DNA from: a bacterium CG2_30_54_10
GTDB taxonomy: Bacteria > Muiribacteriota > Ozemobacteria > Ozemobacterales > Ozemobacteraceae
Length of the DNA: 6,531 nucleotides
NCBI GenBank assembly: GCA_001872985.1
Contig: MNYA01000091.1
Coordinates: forward strand, 1,101 to 7,631
Reading direction: 5' to 3'
Shown here: positions 1 to 6,426 of the stretch, piece by piece
Numbering within the stretch: position 1 is the stretch's first letter
Layout: each line of letters begins with the position of its first letter
The notes under the pieces: model-generated
Databases searched by the model: none
Seen by the model: only the letters and a program-made list of their open reading frames with translations
What the model was told of the DNA's origin: nothing
Made by a program: the position numbers and the translations under genes

Positions 1-1076
1 TCGCGGGATTGTGCATGCCGGCGGAGTGCCAGATCAAAATTGCGATCGTGGGGGCGTTGACCGGCCCCAAATCGCCCTATGGCCTCTCACAACTCAAAGG
101 GGCGCAACTGGCGGCCGGGGAATTGAATTCCCGGGGCGGCATTTTCGGCCAAACCCTGGATCTTGTCGAGGTCGATGACCGCGGCGATCCTGCGCAGGCC
201 GGCAGGCTCGCGGTAGATCTGGTTTTCCGGGACCGGGTGACAGCAATCGTCGGAAGCGTTGATTCCGGCGTTACGCACGTTATCGCCATGATCGCGGTAA
301 AGGGCCACGTTCCTCATTTGACCTGCGTCGCCACCGATCCTTCCATCACCAGAGCTGGAAGCCCCTGGACTTTCCGCACATTATCAGACGACACCGCTCA
401 AGCAAAAGCTTTGGTCGCCTTCCTGACTCGAACGCAAACCATCAGCCGGATCGCTCTGATGGCCGGAAATTCCCGTTACGGGAGAATGGGTTCTCGGGAA
501 TTTGCGCGACAGGCTCGGCAGGCGGGGTTTCTGATCGATGGCCCTCTTTTTCTTGCTTCCAACCCCGAACAAAACGCGGAATCTTTCCGAAAAGCCGCAG
601 CCTCAAAGCCTGATGCGATTGTTTTATGGACCTTGTCCAAGGATGGCCTCGCGGCAGCCAGAACTCTTCGCAAGGCCGGATTTTCCGGGCTTCTTGCAGG
701 GGGGGACGGCCTAGCCACACCGGACTTTTTCGCGACCTCGTTCCCGGAAACTGACGGGACGATCGTTACGATGCCATACAATGCTACAAGCGCTTCCATA
801 GCCAATCGCGAGTTCCAAAATAAATTCAAGGCCCATTTTGGGGAACCGCCCGACTCGTTTTCCGCGCATGCATACGACACCATCAGCCTCCTGGCTTTGG
901 CCTTGGAGCGCTCCGACCTTTCGCGCCAGGGCTTACGTGATTCCATTGCCTCACTGACGACCTTCACGGGCGTAACCGGGGAAATCGAGCTTGACAGGAC
1001 GGGAAATGACAGGCGACCGGTGAAACTTGCCCGATGCGCTGGGGGAAGGCTCCAGCCCCTTGAGGAATCGCGATGA
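1..1076 (+). CDS. LivK-like ABC transporter substrate-binding protein (5' end outside the window)
   Basis: This is a periplasmic ligand-binding protein of the branched-chain amino acid/amide type (Peripla_BP_6, LivK/UrtA-like), which normally captures a small ligand and delivers it to an ABC importer. Counting from the TTG at 9, the first beta-strand is IKIAIVGALTGP (residues 9-20). It is followed by the family-typical GAQLAAGELNSRGGI (31-45), a VGSVDSGVTH loop (81-90), a VPHLTCVATDP strand-loop (101-111), the conserved FR (122-123) and a late AYDTISLLALALE helix. About 350 residues is full length for the mature domain. No signal peptide is visible: the reading frame is open to the left edge and only 8 bases precede the TTG, so the true start and export signal probably lie upstream. 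The stop overlaps the next gene's start (ATGA), implying translational coupling. No permease or ATPase is nearby, so it may serve a distant transporter or act as a sensor. The ligand is unknown; amino acids, amides and aromatic acids are all known for the family. Confidence 0.88.
   Translation, partial: AGLCMPAECQIKIAIVGALTGPKSPYGLSQLKGAQLAAGELNSRGGIFGQTLDLVEVDDRGDPAQAGRLAVDLVFRDRVTAIVGSVDSGVTHVIAMIAVKGHVPHLTCVATDPSITRAGSPWTFRTLSDDTAQAKALVAFLTRTQTISRIALMAGNSRYGRMGSREFARQARQAGFLIDGPLFLASNPEQNAESFRKAAASKPDAIVLWTLSKDGLAAARTLRKAGFSGLLAGGDGLATPDFFATSFPETDGTIVTMPYNATSASIANREFQNKFKAHFGEPPDSFSAHAYDTISLLALALERSDLSRQGLRDSIASLTTFTGVTGEIELDRTGNDRRPVKLARCAGGRLQPLEESR
1062..1076 (+). promoter_or_regulatory. 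RBS and ATGA stop-start overlap coupling genes 1 and 2
   Basis: GAGGA at 1062-1066 lies 6 bases before the ATG at 1073. That ATG shares four bases with the TGA stop of the upstream gene (ATGA, 1073-1076). This is a standard arrangement for translational coupling and fixes the start of the second gene. Confidence 0.75.
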
Positions 1077-3565
1077 CGTTCGCCGGCATCAGAACCTGGA
1101 CCATCCTTGTAATGGTCGCACTTTTACTGGTACTGCTAGGAACCCTTCGATTCCAGGACGACCTGATTGCAGGCCAGATGACCTACGGAAACATGGACAT
1201 CCCCGGCCAGATTTCATTCGTTAACCGTCTCGAACCTGGAATCGCCGATCTTGCTTCCGCCAAGACCTATTCATTCGACAAAATTCGCTGGCACCCACTT
1301 TTCGCGTTGCTGGTGGTTCTGTTCCCTTTGATGCTTTTTCTGGGTTTGTACAAGAACCGCGAATACTGGATCGACGGGCTTTCGAGGGTTCTCGTTCAAT
1401 GGTCGGGTTTCGTGATTTCAAGGCTCGGAGTAATCCGTGCAGGCCAGGTCTATCCCTTGCGGCGTTCGTGTTTCGGGGCCTTTCCTTTTCTCAACTGTCA
1501 GGCCTGCGAGATGACTACCGGAGCCTGTCCGGTCGGTTATCTGCAAAATCTTCTTTCAATCGGCACCGTCCCGTTTTACCTTGCCGGCGTCCTTCTGCTG
1601 TTTGGAGCTGCGCTTGGGAAGAGCATCTGCGGCTGGCTCTGCCCTTTCGGGTTTGTCAGCGATCTGTTCGATCGGGTCTGCTTGCACTTATGGAAAATTC
1701 CCAGAACCCTTGGGTATCTACGTTACTGGGTTCTCGGGCTCGTAATAATAGGGCCATTGGTATACATCCAGGCCGGAATCACAGGTGAAAACTTTTTCTG
1801 CAGCACGATTTGCGCATCGGGAAAAATACTGGGCCTTGCCCCTTACTACCTGACCACGGGAAGCCCGGCCTTCTTTTCCCGAACCGGCTGGCTCAGCGAT
1901 CCGACCGGAGCCGGCTTGGCGGTTACGCTTCAGGTTGCCTTGACATTGCTGATACTGGTTGCTATGTTGCTGCTTTCAGGGCGTTTTTTCTGTCGCATTC
2001 TCTGCCCACTGGGTGGGTTCTGGGGTCTGTTCAATTCAGTCAGCCTGATCCGGATCCGTCACCGTAAAGGAAGCTGCTCCGGCTGCGGGGCTTGCGAAAG
2101 AGTTTGCCCGATGGGAGTTTCCCGGAAGTTTTCCGACTTCCTTGACCGGACATCTTGCATGATGTGTGGGCGTTGTATTACCGCCTGTGGCAGCGGCGCC
2201 CGGACGTTTGCCTGGGGATTGAGCCCCGAACGCGGGCCAGAGGAGAACAGTTCCATGATCGACACAACGACCATCGACTACGGTAGCATGTTCAACCGAC
2301 TGCGCCGTGATTTCTACATGATCCTTCTTTCCATATTGGCGAAAAACCCTCTGGACATGGCCCGATACGGCTTTCAGCAAACCGTTTTCTACAAAAAACT
2401 CTACGGCTCACTTCCCCAGGAGTTTTCCGCCCTTCCATTGGCGCGAAAGCAAGATCTGGGAAGCTGCGACCCTTACGATGTCCTCTCTGATGAATGCCGG
2501 GCTTCCGTTACAATATACGGCGAGACCACCGGTTCAACAGGCAATCCAACGCCTTGCTTCTATACTCCCACCGAGTTCAAAGCCGCTCGTATCTTTTCAA
2601 CCATCACCCCGTTTGTCGGAGCACTGGATCAGGTTCTTGAAGAAAACCGCGCCGTCGTCAACGGCCTTACCTTCGGCTTCACGATTGCCGGATTCAGTTT
2701 CGGAGACTTCCTGACCGCCCGTGGCGGCTTGGTGGCCAACATCGGAAGCCGGTCGACCATAGCTCCCCCGACACGTACCGCCCGCGCCATAGCTCGTCTG
2801 CGACCTTCCGTGATCACCGCCACGCCCATCGATTTCCTGAGCTGGATGCGTATTCTGAAAGAGGATTACCCAAAGGACTACCCAAGAACGCAAGAGTTTC
2901 TCAAGGTCTTTCTTTCGACCGCTGAACTTTGCTCTTCTTCCCGAAGCAAAGCCATCAACCAGGAGTTCGGAATTATTCATGTCAACATTTATGCTTGTGT
3001 CGAGGGCTTTTTCACGGGCGCTTGTCCTTGCGGGGAGCTTCACATTTTGCCGTTATATTACACCGAGGTTTTCGACCCCGACCTGAAGCCGATCGGCACC
3101 TCCGGCGAAGGCCGTTTGGCATTCACCAACCTCATCAAGAAGAGCACTCCGCTTGTCCGATATCTGCTTGACGATTTCGTGACACTCTACCCGAGCAAGT
3201 GCCGGCACGGCTTCAAGCGGAGCGTCATTCCACACGGTCGCTGGGAACTGACCGTATGTCTTGGGGAAAAGCGATTGGGGGTTCGGCATTTTGAGGAGGC
3301 GATATTTTCCCACGGCCTTTTCGGCGACTACCGCGTCATCCTGGAAGACTCCGGAATCAAAATGGTGGTAGAAGAATATGGATCCCACGCTCCGTTGCCG
3401 CAGATGAAAAAAGCCATTTCCGACGAGTTCAGCCAGAATGTCGAGGTTGAGCTGGTCCCCTTTGGAACGCTCACAAAGTATCGTGAGGTCAGGTTCTCCA
3501 AGCCGATTCTCAAGGTTGAGGACAAACGTTCCGTTTCCACCCAAAAAATTCCGGAGTATCTTTGA
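1073..3565 (+). CDS. NapH-like membrane polyferredoxin fused to a PaaK-like adenylate-forming ligase
   Basis: This 830-residue protein has two modules. Residues 1-380 resemble the NapH/NosR/CcoG-type membrane electron-transfer proteins. Hydrophobic segments lie near 9-25, 76-92, 165-183, 217-234 and 283-302. Membrane-edge cysteine motifs include CQACEMTTGACP (142-153), CGWLCP (186-191), CSTIC (243-247) and CRILCP (307-312). Two complete [4Fe-4S] motifs follow: C335-C338-C341-C345P and C362-C365-C368-C372. Residues 395-830 resemble PaaK/LuxE/CapK adenylate-forming enzymes, which activate a carboxylate with ATP, usually to a CoA thioester. Supporting residues are the nucleotide loop TTGSTGNPT (485-493), YACVE (640-644) where PaaK has YG-x-S/T-E, RYLLDD (696-701), and K810 in a final R-x-x-K...V-x-D-x-R pattern placed like the adenylation lysine. 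In NapH the ferredoxin domain is cytoplasmic, which would put the ligase there. The first periplasmic loop (about 48 residues) is too short for NosR's FMN domain. The substrate and the benefit of the fusion are unknown. There is no stop or frameshift between the modules. Confidence 0.88.
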   Translation: MTFAGIRTWTILVMVALLLVLLGTLRFQDDLIAGQMTYGNMDIPGQISFVNRLEPGIADLASAKTYSFDKIRWHPLFALLVVLFPLMLFLGLYKNREYWIDGLSRVLVQWSGFVISRLGVIRAGQVYPLRRSCFGAFPFLNCQACEMTTGACPVGYLQNLLSIGTVPFYLAGVLLLFGAALGKSICGWLCPFGFVSDLFDRVCLHLWKIPRTLGYLRYWVLGLVIIGPLVYIQAGITGENFFCSTICASGKILGLAPYYLTTGSPAFFSRTGWLSDPTGAGLAVTLQVALTLLILVAMLLLSGRFFCRILCPLGGFWGLFNSVSLIRIRHRKGSCSGCGACERVCPMGVSRKFSDFLDRTSCMMCGRCITACGSGARTFAWGLSPERGPEENSSMIDTTTIDYGSMFNRLRRDFYMILLSILAKNPLDMARYGFQQTVFYKKLYGSLPQEFSALPLARKQDLGSCDPYDVLSDECRASVTIYGETTGSTGNPTPCFYTPTEFKAARIFSTITPFVGALDQVLEENRAVVNGLTFGFTIAGFSFGDFLTARGGLVANIGSRSTIAPPTRTARAIARLRPSVITATPIDFLSWMRILKEDYPKDYPRTQEFLKVFLSTAELCSSSRSKAINQEFGIIHVNIYACVEGFFTGACPCGELHILPLYYTEVFDPDLKPIGTSGEGRLAFTNLIKKSTPLVRYLLDDFVTLYPSKCRHGFKRSVIPHGRWELTVCLGEKRLGVRHFEEAIFSHGLFGDYRVILEDSGIKMVVEEYGSHAPLPQMKKAISDEFSQNVEVELVPFGTLTKYREVRFSKPILKVEDKRSVSTQKIPEYL
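2240..2257 (+). promoter_or_regulatory. Internal Shine-Dalgarno and ATG at the module boundary
   Basis: GAGGAG at 2240-2245 is followed after 9 bases by an ATG at 2255-2257, in frame with the long gene (codon 395). The same hexamer at the same 9-base spacing precedes the start of the next gene (3574-3579, then ATG 3589). The site falls after the last ferredoxin cysteine and before the first ligase-like residues. GAGGAG also encodes Pro-Glu-Glu-Asn in the linker here, so chance is possible. Confidence 0.5.
2255..3565 (+). other. Possible nested product: free PaaK-like ligase (436 residues) from an internal start
   Basis: If ribosomes initiate at the internal ATG, the product is the ligase module alone. 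At 436 residues it matches the usual length of stand-alone PaaK-type ligases (about 430-440), and it begins with a PaaK-like N-terminal helix region (MIDTTTIDYGSMFNRLRRDF). The cell could then make a membrane-tethered form and a soluble form from one gene. The alternative is that the ribosome-binding site is a leftover from two ancestral adjacent genes that became fused and is no longer used. The sequence cannot distinguish these; this is an alternative product, not an additional locus. Confidence 0.4.
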
Positions 3566-3573
3566 GCCAGGCC

Positions 3574-3591
3574 GAGGAGAATATGGTTATG
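3574..3591 (+). promoter_or_regulatory. RBS that decides the start of gene 3
   Basis: GAGGAG (3574-3579) lies 9 bases before the ATG at 3589 and only 3 bases before an in-frame ATG at 3583. A TTG at 3562 overlapping the previous stop is also in frame. Spacing favours 3589, which gives a protein starting MDQSPKICPRC. The choice changes only the first nine residues. Confidence 0.65.
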
Positions 3592-6147
3592 GATCAATCA
3601 CCTAAAATCTGCCCGCGCTGTCAGCAAGCAAATTTTCCTATCGCGGAATTCTGCCGACATTGCGGAGAACCCATCTTCGAAATGGGATCCCTTTCGCGGC
3701 GGTCGATGATTTCCAGGGCGATCGGTTACATCATTGACGGAATGTTCTGGTTCCTTGATGAACTTGGCCGTTGGTGGGAAATCGGCCGCCTTCTTCTCGA
3801 TCTGAAATCCCTGCGTCGCAGGAGATCGGAGTTCCTCAAGCACTTCGGGGCGGGGAAAGGCGATGGCGCTGACCTTTTAGGCCCCGATCGCGAAAAGCTG
3901 ATGAGCCTTTCCGAAGAGATTTCGAGGCTGGCCACCCGGGAAGAGTTCCTTCGAAAACGGAGTTGGGCTCTCGTTCCTGAGTTGATTCTTTTGCTGATCG
4001 TATTCGTTTTCATCGCTGGGATCGTTTGGATCAGGCCTAGAACCGATCTCGCGATTTCCGGACAAGATAGTCCCATGGTTTTCCAAGGCGGAATTTCAAA
4101 ATTTGCGGAGATACCATTGTCCGGTTTTTCAGTGGTAACCAGCGCCGTCTGGCACGGAAACCAGGTATTCGTGGGCGGAGACGGGGGCGTGGCGATGATC
4201 GATCCGAATACACGCAACCCAGCCATGGTGACCGGGCTTCCCCCCGGATTCTTCGTGCGCCATCTGTTTTCGGATGGGGACCGCCTTTTAATCGCGGGTT
4301 ATGGCGGGGTTTTTGCGCTCCAGGGACAGACGATAACCTCCGTCTATGACGAAGCACACCTCCCAATCTCGCTGATAAACCGGGTCATCCCGACCATGGA
4401 AGGCGGCCACCTCCTTGGAACCGTGGGCCATGGTTTGTTCAAGGGGCACAATAACCTCGCGGCCATGATCCTTGGAACCCAGGGACTGACCCTGACCGGT
4501 TTTGCCTGGATGGATGGCGAGTTGTGGCTGCTCCACGAACGCGGGCTCCTTCGCGGGGACGGGTCCTCCTTTACCCCGTTTGCTCTTCAGATTTTGCAAA
4601 ACAAGATTTTCAGCGCTTTGACTGTTGAAAAAAATACGATCTACATCGGTACCAATGACGGAATCATCATCGGCTACCGCAACGACAAAAACTGGGTCTG
4701 GACGCCGCTCTCCCCCGGCGAGCCGAAACAGGTTCGCGATTTGAGCGTCGCTCATGGCGTGCTGCTGATCTCATCGGCAGAGGGTCTGTTCCGTTACTTC
4801 GACGGCCGGTTCGAAAAACTTGCGTCCACGCCGAATCTTTCGGCCCTGGCGGTAAGCTCCGGACTCCTCGCCGCCGCCAGTCCGGCACAGGTGACTCTCT
4901 ACCGGTTCGCGGGCTCTCCTATCATTCAAACCAGCGCCCAAACCGCAGCTCCAGCGGTGCCGATCGTTGGTTCCTTTGTAGCGCGGACGATGCCGGTTCC
5001 TCAACCGCCTCCGGTAAACCCGCCGGGAACCAGTGTTCCCGCCCAGGGCAGCATTCCATCGCAGTCTCCCCGGCAGGCATTTCCCCCGACGCCCTTGCCT
5101 TCTCAGACGCCTGTCCAGAGCGCGAATGTTCCGAATTCCACGATCCCTGCGCTCCCCGAGAATCCAGCCAGCTCCGCGAACTCCGCGAGCTCCGCGAATT
5201 CCGCGAATTCCTCGAATTCCGCGAATTCCTCGAACTCCGCGAATTCCGCGAACCTTACGGATCAAGCGGTTCCTCCGTCCGTCTCCGCACCGGCAAGCAA
5301 CGCTTTGTTCGGCTCTACCGCCCTTCCAGATATTCTTAGAGGGCCGTTTGTTTCCTCAATCGTCTGGGACGGCCGGCGCCTTTGGGTTGGCACCGCCAAC
5401 AACGGGGTCTGGAGCTTCCAAAATGGGGAGTGGTCGGTTCTCAATACTCGGAACGGAGGATTGACCGACGATCAGATCGTTTCTTTGTGGGTTCTCCAGG
5501 GCCGTCCGCATCTTTACTCCTGGATCATGGGCCTATTGGACATTGACTCCGGAAGAAGCGTTGCGGTTTTGAGCAAGGATAAGCTTCGCGATTTCCTTTA
5601 TGTGACCTCGGATTCAAACAACATCATGCTTCTTCTACAGGGCGGCTTCATCAAGCGGCTGAATTCGCTTGGAGACCTCGAACCAGTCAGCCGAATTCCG
5701 GAAGATTTCTTCAAAACGGCTCGCTACCTTCATCTTGTGAATGGGCAACCCGTTGTCGTCGCGGATCAGGGGATCCTTGCCCAAGACCAAACCGGGCGCT
5801 GGCTCGTGAGTTTCTTTCCTTCCGCTTCCAGGGAGGGAAGGGCCTTGACTTCCCTTGTCGGTCCTGATGGACAGGTCTACGCCGCCCTTTCGAATGGCGA
5901 TGTGTTTTCAGCTTCAGGCAAGAAAATCACCAGATTGGGAAGCATCGACCAAAAGCCGCGTTCGATGGTCTTTGCCGATACTCTCTGGCTGGCCGGAACG
6001 AATCAACTTTACAGGTTGTCCGGCGGAAGCTTCGTTCCGGTTGGGCCGAGATTGCGTGAGACAATCATCGGGTTCCAACCCATAGTTGACAAGCGGCTGG
6101 TGGTACTCGCCACCAATTTTGGAATCCAGATAGTCCCCATTCCCTGA
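3589..6147 (+). CDS. Zinc-ribbon, single-pass membrane protein with two beta-propeller-like domains
   Basis: This is an 852-residue protein of unknown function with a readable domain order. Residues 8-25 form a zinc-ribbon pattern, CPRC-x10-CRHC. Residues 38-125 are rich in aromatic and charged helix. Residues 128-148 (VPELILLLIVFVFIAGIVWI) form one membrane segment, preceded by RKR, which suggests a cytoplasmic zinc ribbon and an outside C-terminus. Residues about 165-440 and 581-850 contain repeated beta-propeller strands of the two-component-regulator-propeller/WD-like type, for example VFVGGDGGVAMID, IYIGTNDGIIIG, LWVGTANNGVWSF and NGGLTDDQIVSLWV. Between them lies a Pro/Ser/Asn-rich linker (about 445-580) with SAN tripeptide repeats. 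No kinase, cyclase or other enzyme domain is visible, so a scaffold, ligand-binding or surface-sensing role is the most one can infer. It starts 23 bases after the fusion gene and is probably co-transcribed with it. The two propellers may form one split propeller or two separate ones. Confidence 0.85.
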   Translation: MDQSPKICPRCQQANFPIAEFCRHCGEPIFEMGSLSRRSMISRAIGYIIDGMFWFLDELGRWWEIGRLLLDLKSLRRRRSEFLKHFGAGKGDGADLLGPDREKLMSLSEEISRLATREEFLRKRSWALVPELILLLIVFVFIAGIVWIRPRTDLAISGQDSPMVFQGGISKFAEIPLSGFSVVTSAVWHGNQVFVGGDGGVAMIDPNTRNPAMVTGLPPGFFVRHLFSDGDRLLIAGYGGVFALQGQTITSVYDEAHLPISLINRVIPTMEGGHLLGTVGHGLFKGHNNLAAMILGTQGLTLTGFAWMDGELWLLHERGLLRGDGSSFTPFALQILQNKIFSALTVEKNTIYIGTNDGIIIGYRNDKNWVWTPLSPGEPKQVRDLSVAHGVLLISSAEGLFRYFDGRFEKLASTPNLSALAVSSGLLAAASPAQVTLYRFAGSPIIQTSAQTAAPAVPIVGSFVARTMPVPQPPPVNPPGTSVPAQGSIPSQSPRQAFPPTPLPSQTPVQSANVPNSTIPALPENPASSANSASSANSANSSNSANSSNSANSANLTDQAVPPSVSAPASNALFGSTALPDILRGPFVSSIVWDGRRLWVGTANNGVWSFQNGEWSVLNTRNGGLTDDQIVSLWVLQGRPHLYSWIMGLLDIDSGRSVAVLSKDKLRDFLYVTSDSNNIMLLLQGGFIKRLNSLGDLEPVSRIPEDFFKTARYLHLVNGQPVVVADQGILAQDQTGRWLVSFFPSASREGRALTSLVGPDGQVYAALSNGDVFSASGKKITRLGSIDQKPRSMVFADTLWLAGTNQLYRLSGGSFVPVGPRLRETIIGFQPIVDKRLVVLATNFGIQIVPIP
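5173..5253 (+). repeat. Nine in-frame 9-bp repeats encoding SAN/SSN/SAS in the inter-propeller linker
   Basis: Nine consecutive 9-bp units (consensus TCCGCGAAT/C) encode SAN, SAS, SAN, SAN, SSN, SAN, SSN, SAN, SAN (residues 529-555). The repeat length is a multiple of three, so unit gain or loss would change linker length without breaking the frame. It sits inside the flexible Pro/Ser-rich linker. The several open frames seen across it on both strands (for example RIPRIPRTP) are by-products of the repeat. Confidence 0.9.
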
Positions 6148-6153
6148 TCTCTT

Positions 6154-6215
6154 AGGGGCTGTAAGCAATAACCATGACAATGACAACGACAATGGTTATT
6201 GCTTTTCCGGCCCCT
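6154..6215 (+). terminator. Long inverted repeat after gene 3, possible operon terminator
   Basis: A perfect 13-bp stem (AAGCAATAACCAT at 6163-6175 with ATGGTTATTGCTT at 6192-6204) is closed further out by AGGGGC (6154-6159) pairing with GCCCCT (6210-6215), with a small internal loop between. The stem begins 15 bases after the stop codon of gene 3. A TTTT run (6203-6206) ends the inner stem, so a shortened hairpin followed by T residues could act as an intrinsic terminator, but no long T tract follows the outer stem. It could instead be a small palindromic repeat element or an mRNA 3'-end stabilising stem. Confidence 0.5.
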
Positions 6216-6283
6216 TATCGCCAGTCATGAACCAGAATGTAACAGTTCTTTCGTATCTGCTCATATTTGTATCATCTCAATAA

Positions 6284-6393
6284 GTCGGGGGAAGAGTGAA
6301 GGCAGACCGGAGGGCGCAAAGCGCCCGACCGCGGGGGATGAGCCTCACGAATTCACTTCGCGAGGCGAAGGGGGGCGCGTGCCCCCCTTTTTT
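6284..6393 (+). ncRNA. Candidate structured small RNA, repeat copy 1
   Basis: Three hairpins lie in order. The first is GGGCGC-AAA-GCGCCC (6312-6326). The second is a 10-bp stem, GCCTCACGAA (6342-6351) with TTCGCGAGGC (6357-6366) and loop TTCAC, carrying one A-C mismatch. The third is a GC-rich terminator stem (6368-6389) running into six T. A structured body ending in an intrinsic terminator is what an independently transcribed small RNA looks like. An upstream GTCGGG (6284-6289) can pair with CCCGAC (6324-6329), offering an alternative fold to the first hairpin. The 5' end is a guess, as no strong promoter is visible; a TATCAT at 6270-6275 is a weak -10 candidate. I do not recognise the RNA family. 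A DNA-level repeat element is the main alternative. Confidence 0.4.
6368..6393 (+). terminator. Strong intrinsic terminator in repeat copy 1
   Basis: A nine-base-pair stem, AAGGGGGGC (6368-6376) with GCCCCCCTT (6381-6389), has the 4-base loop GCGT and runs into T6 (6388-6393). This is a textbook rho-independent terminator for + strand transcription and also backs up the palindrome upstream for gene 3. Confidence 0.8.
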
Positions 6394-6426
6394 GAGAAGT
6401 TACGTTTTTTTGTATCATCTCAATAA

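Noticed and set aside
2036..2380. Minus-strand open frame opposite the ferredoxin region
   Set aside because: The opposite strand carries unmistakable iron-sulphur motifs across the same bases. The minus frame has no recognisable features.
3562..3588. TTG start for gene 3 overlapping the previous stop (TTGA)
   Set aside because: It is possible, but the GAGGAG at 3574-3579 lies downstream of it and is ideally spaced for the ATG at 3589. The extra residues add no domain.
4771..5265. Minus-strand open frame with long GIRGIRG-type repeats
   Set aside because: It is a by-product of the 9-bp repeat and codon bias of the well-supported + strand gene. There is no start signal or recognisable domain.
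5033..5464. + strand frame with RIPRIPRIP repeats inside gene 3
   Set aside because: It is an out-of-frame reading of the linker repeat. The + strand gene covering it has clear propeller motifs on both sides.
6392..6418. Promoter for repeat copy 2 (TTGAGA and TATCAT)
   Set aside because: The spacing is only 15 bases, and the TTGAGA lies in the spacer so it is absent before copy 1. It is too weak to list as a feature.
6199..6426. A 75-codon + strand open frame spanning the palindrome and repeat copy 1
   Set aside because: It starts inside the inverted repeat with no ribosome-binding site, runs through hairpins and the terminator, and its composition follows the structured repeat. No family is recognisable.
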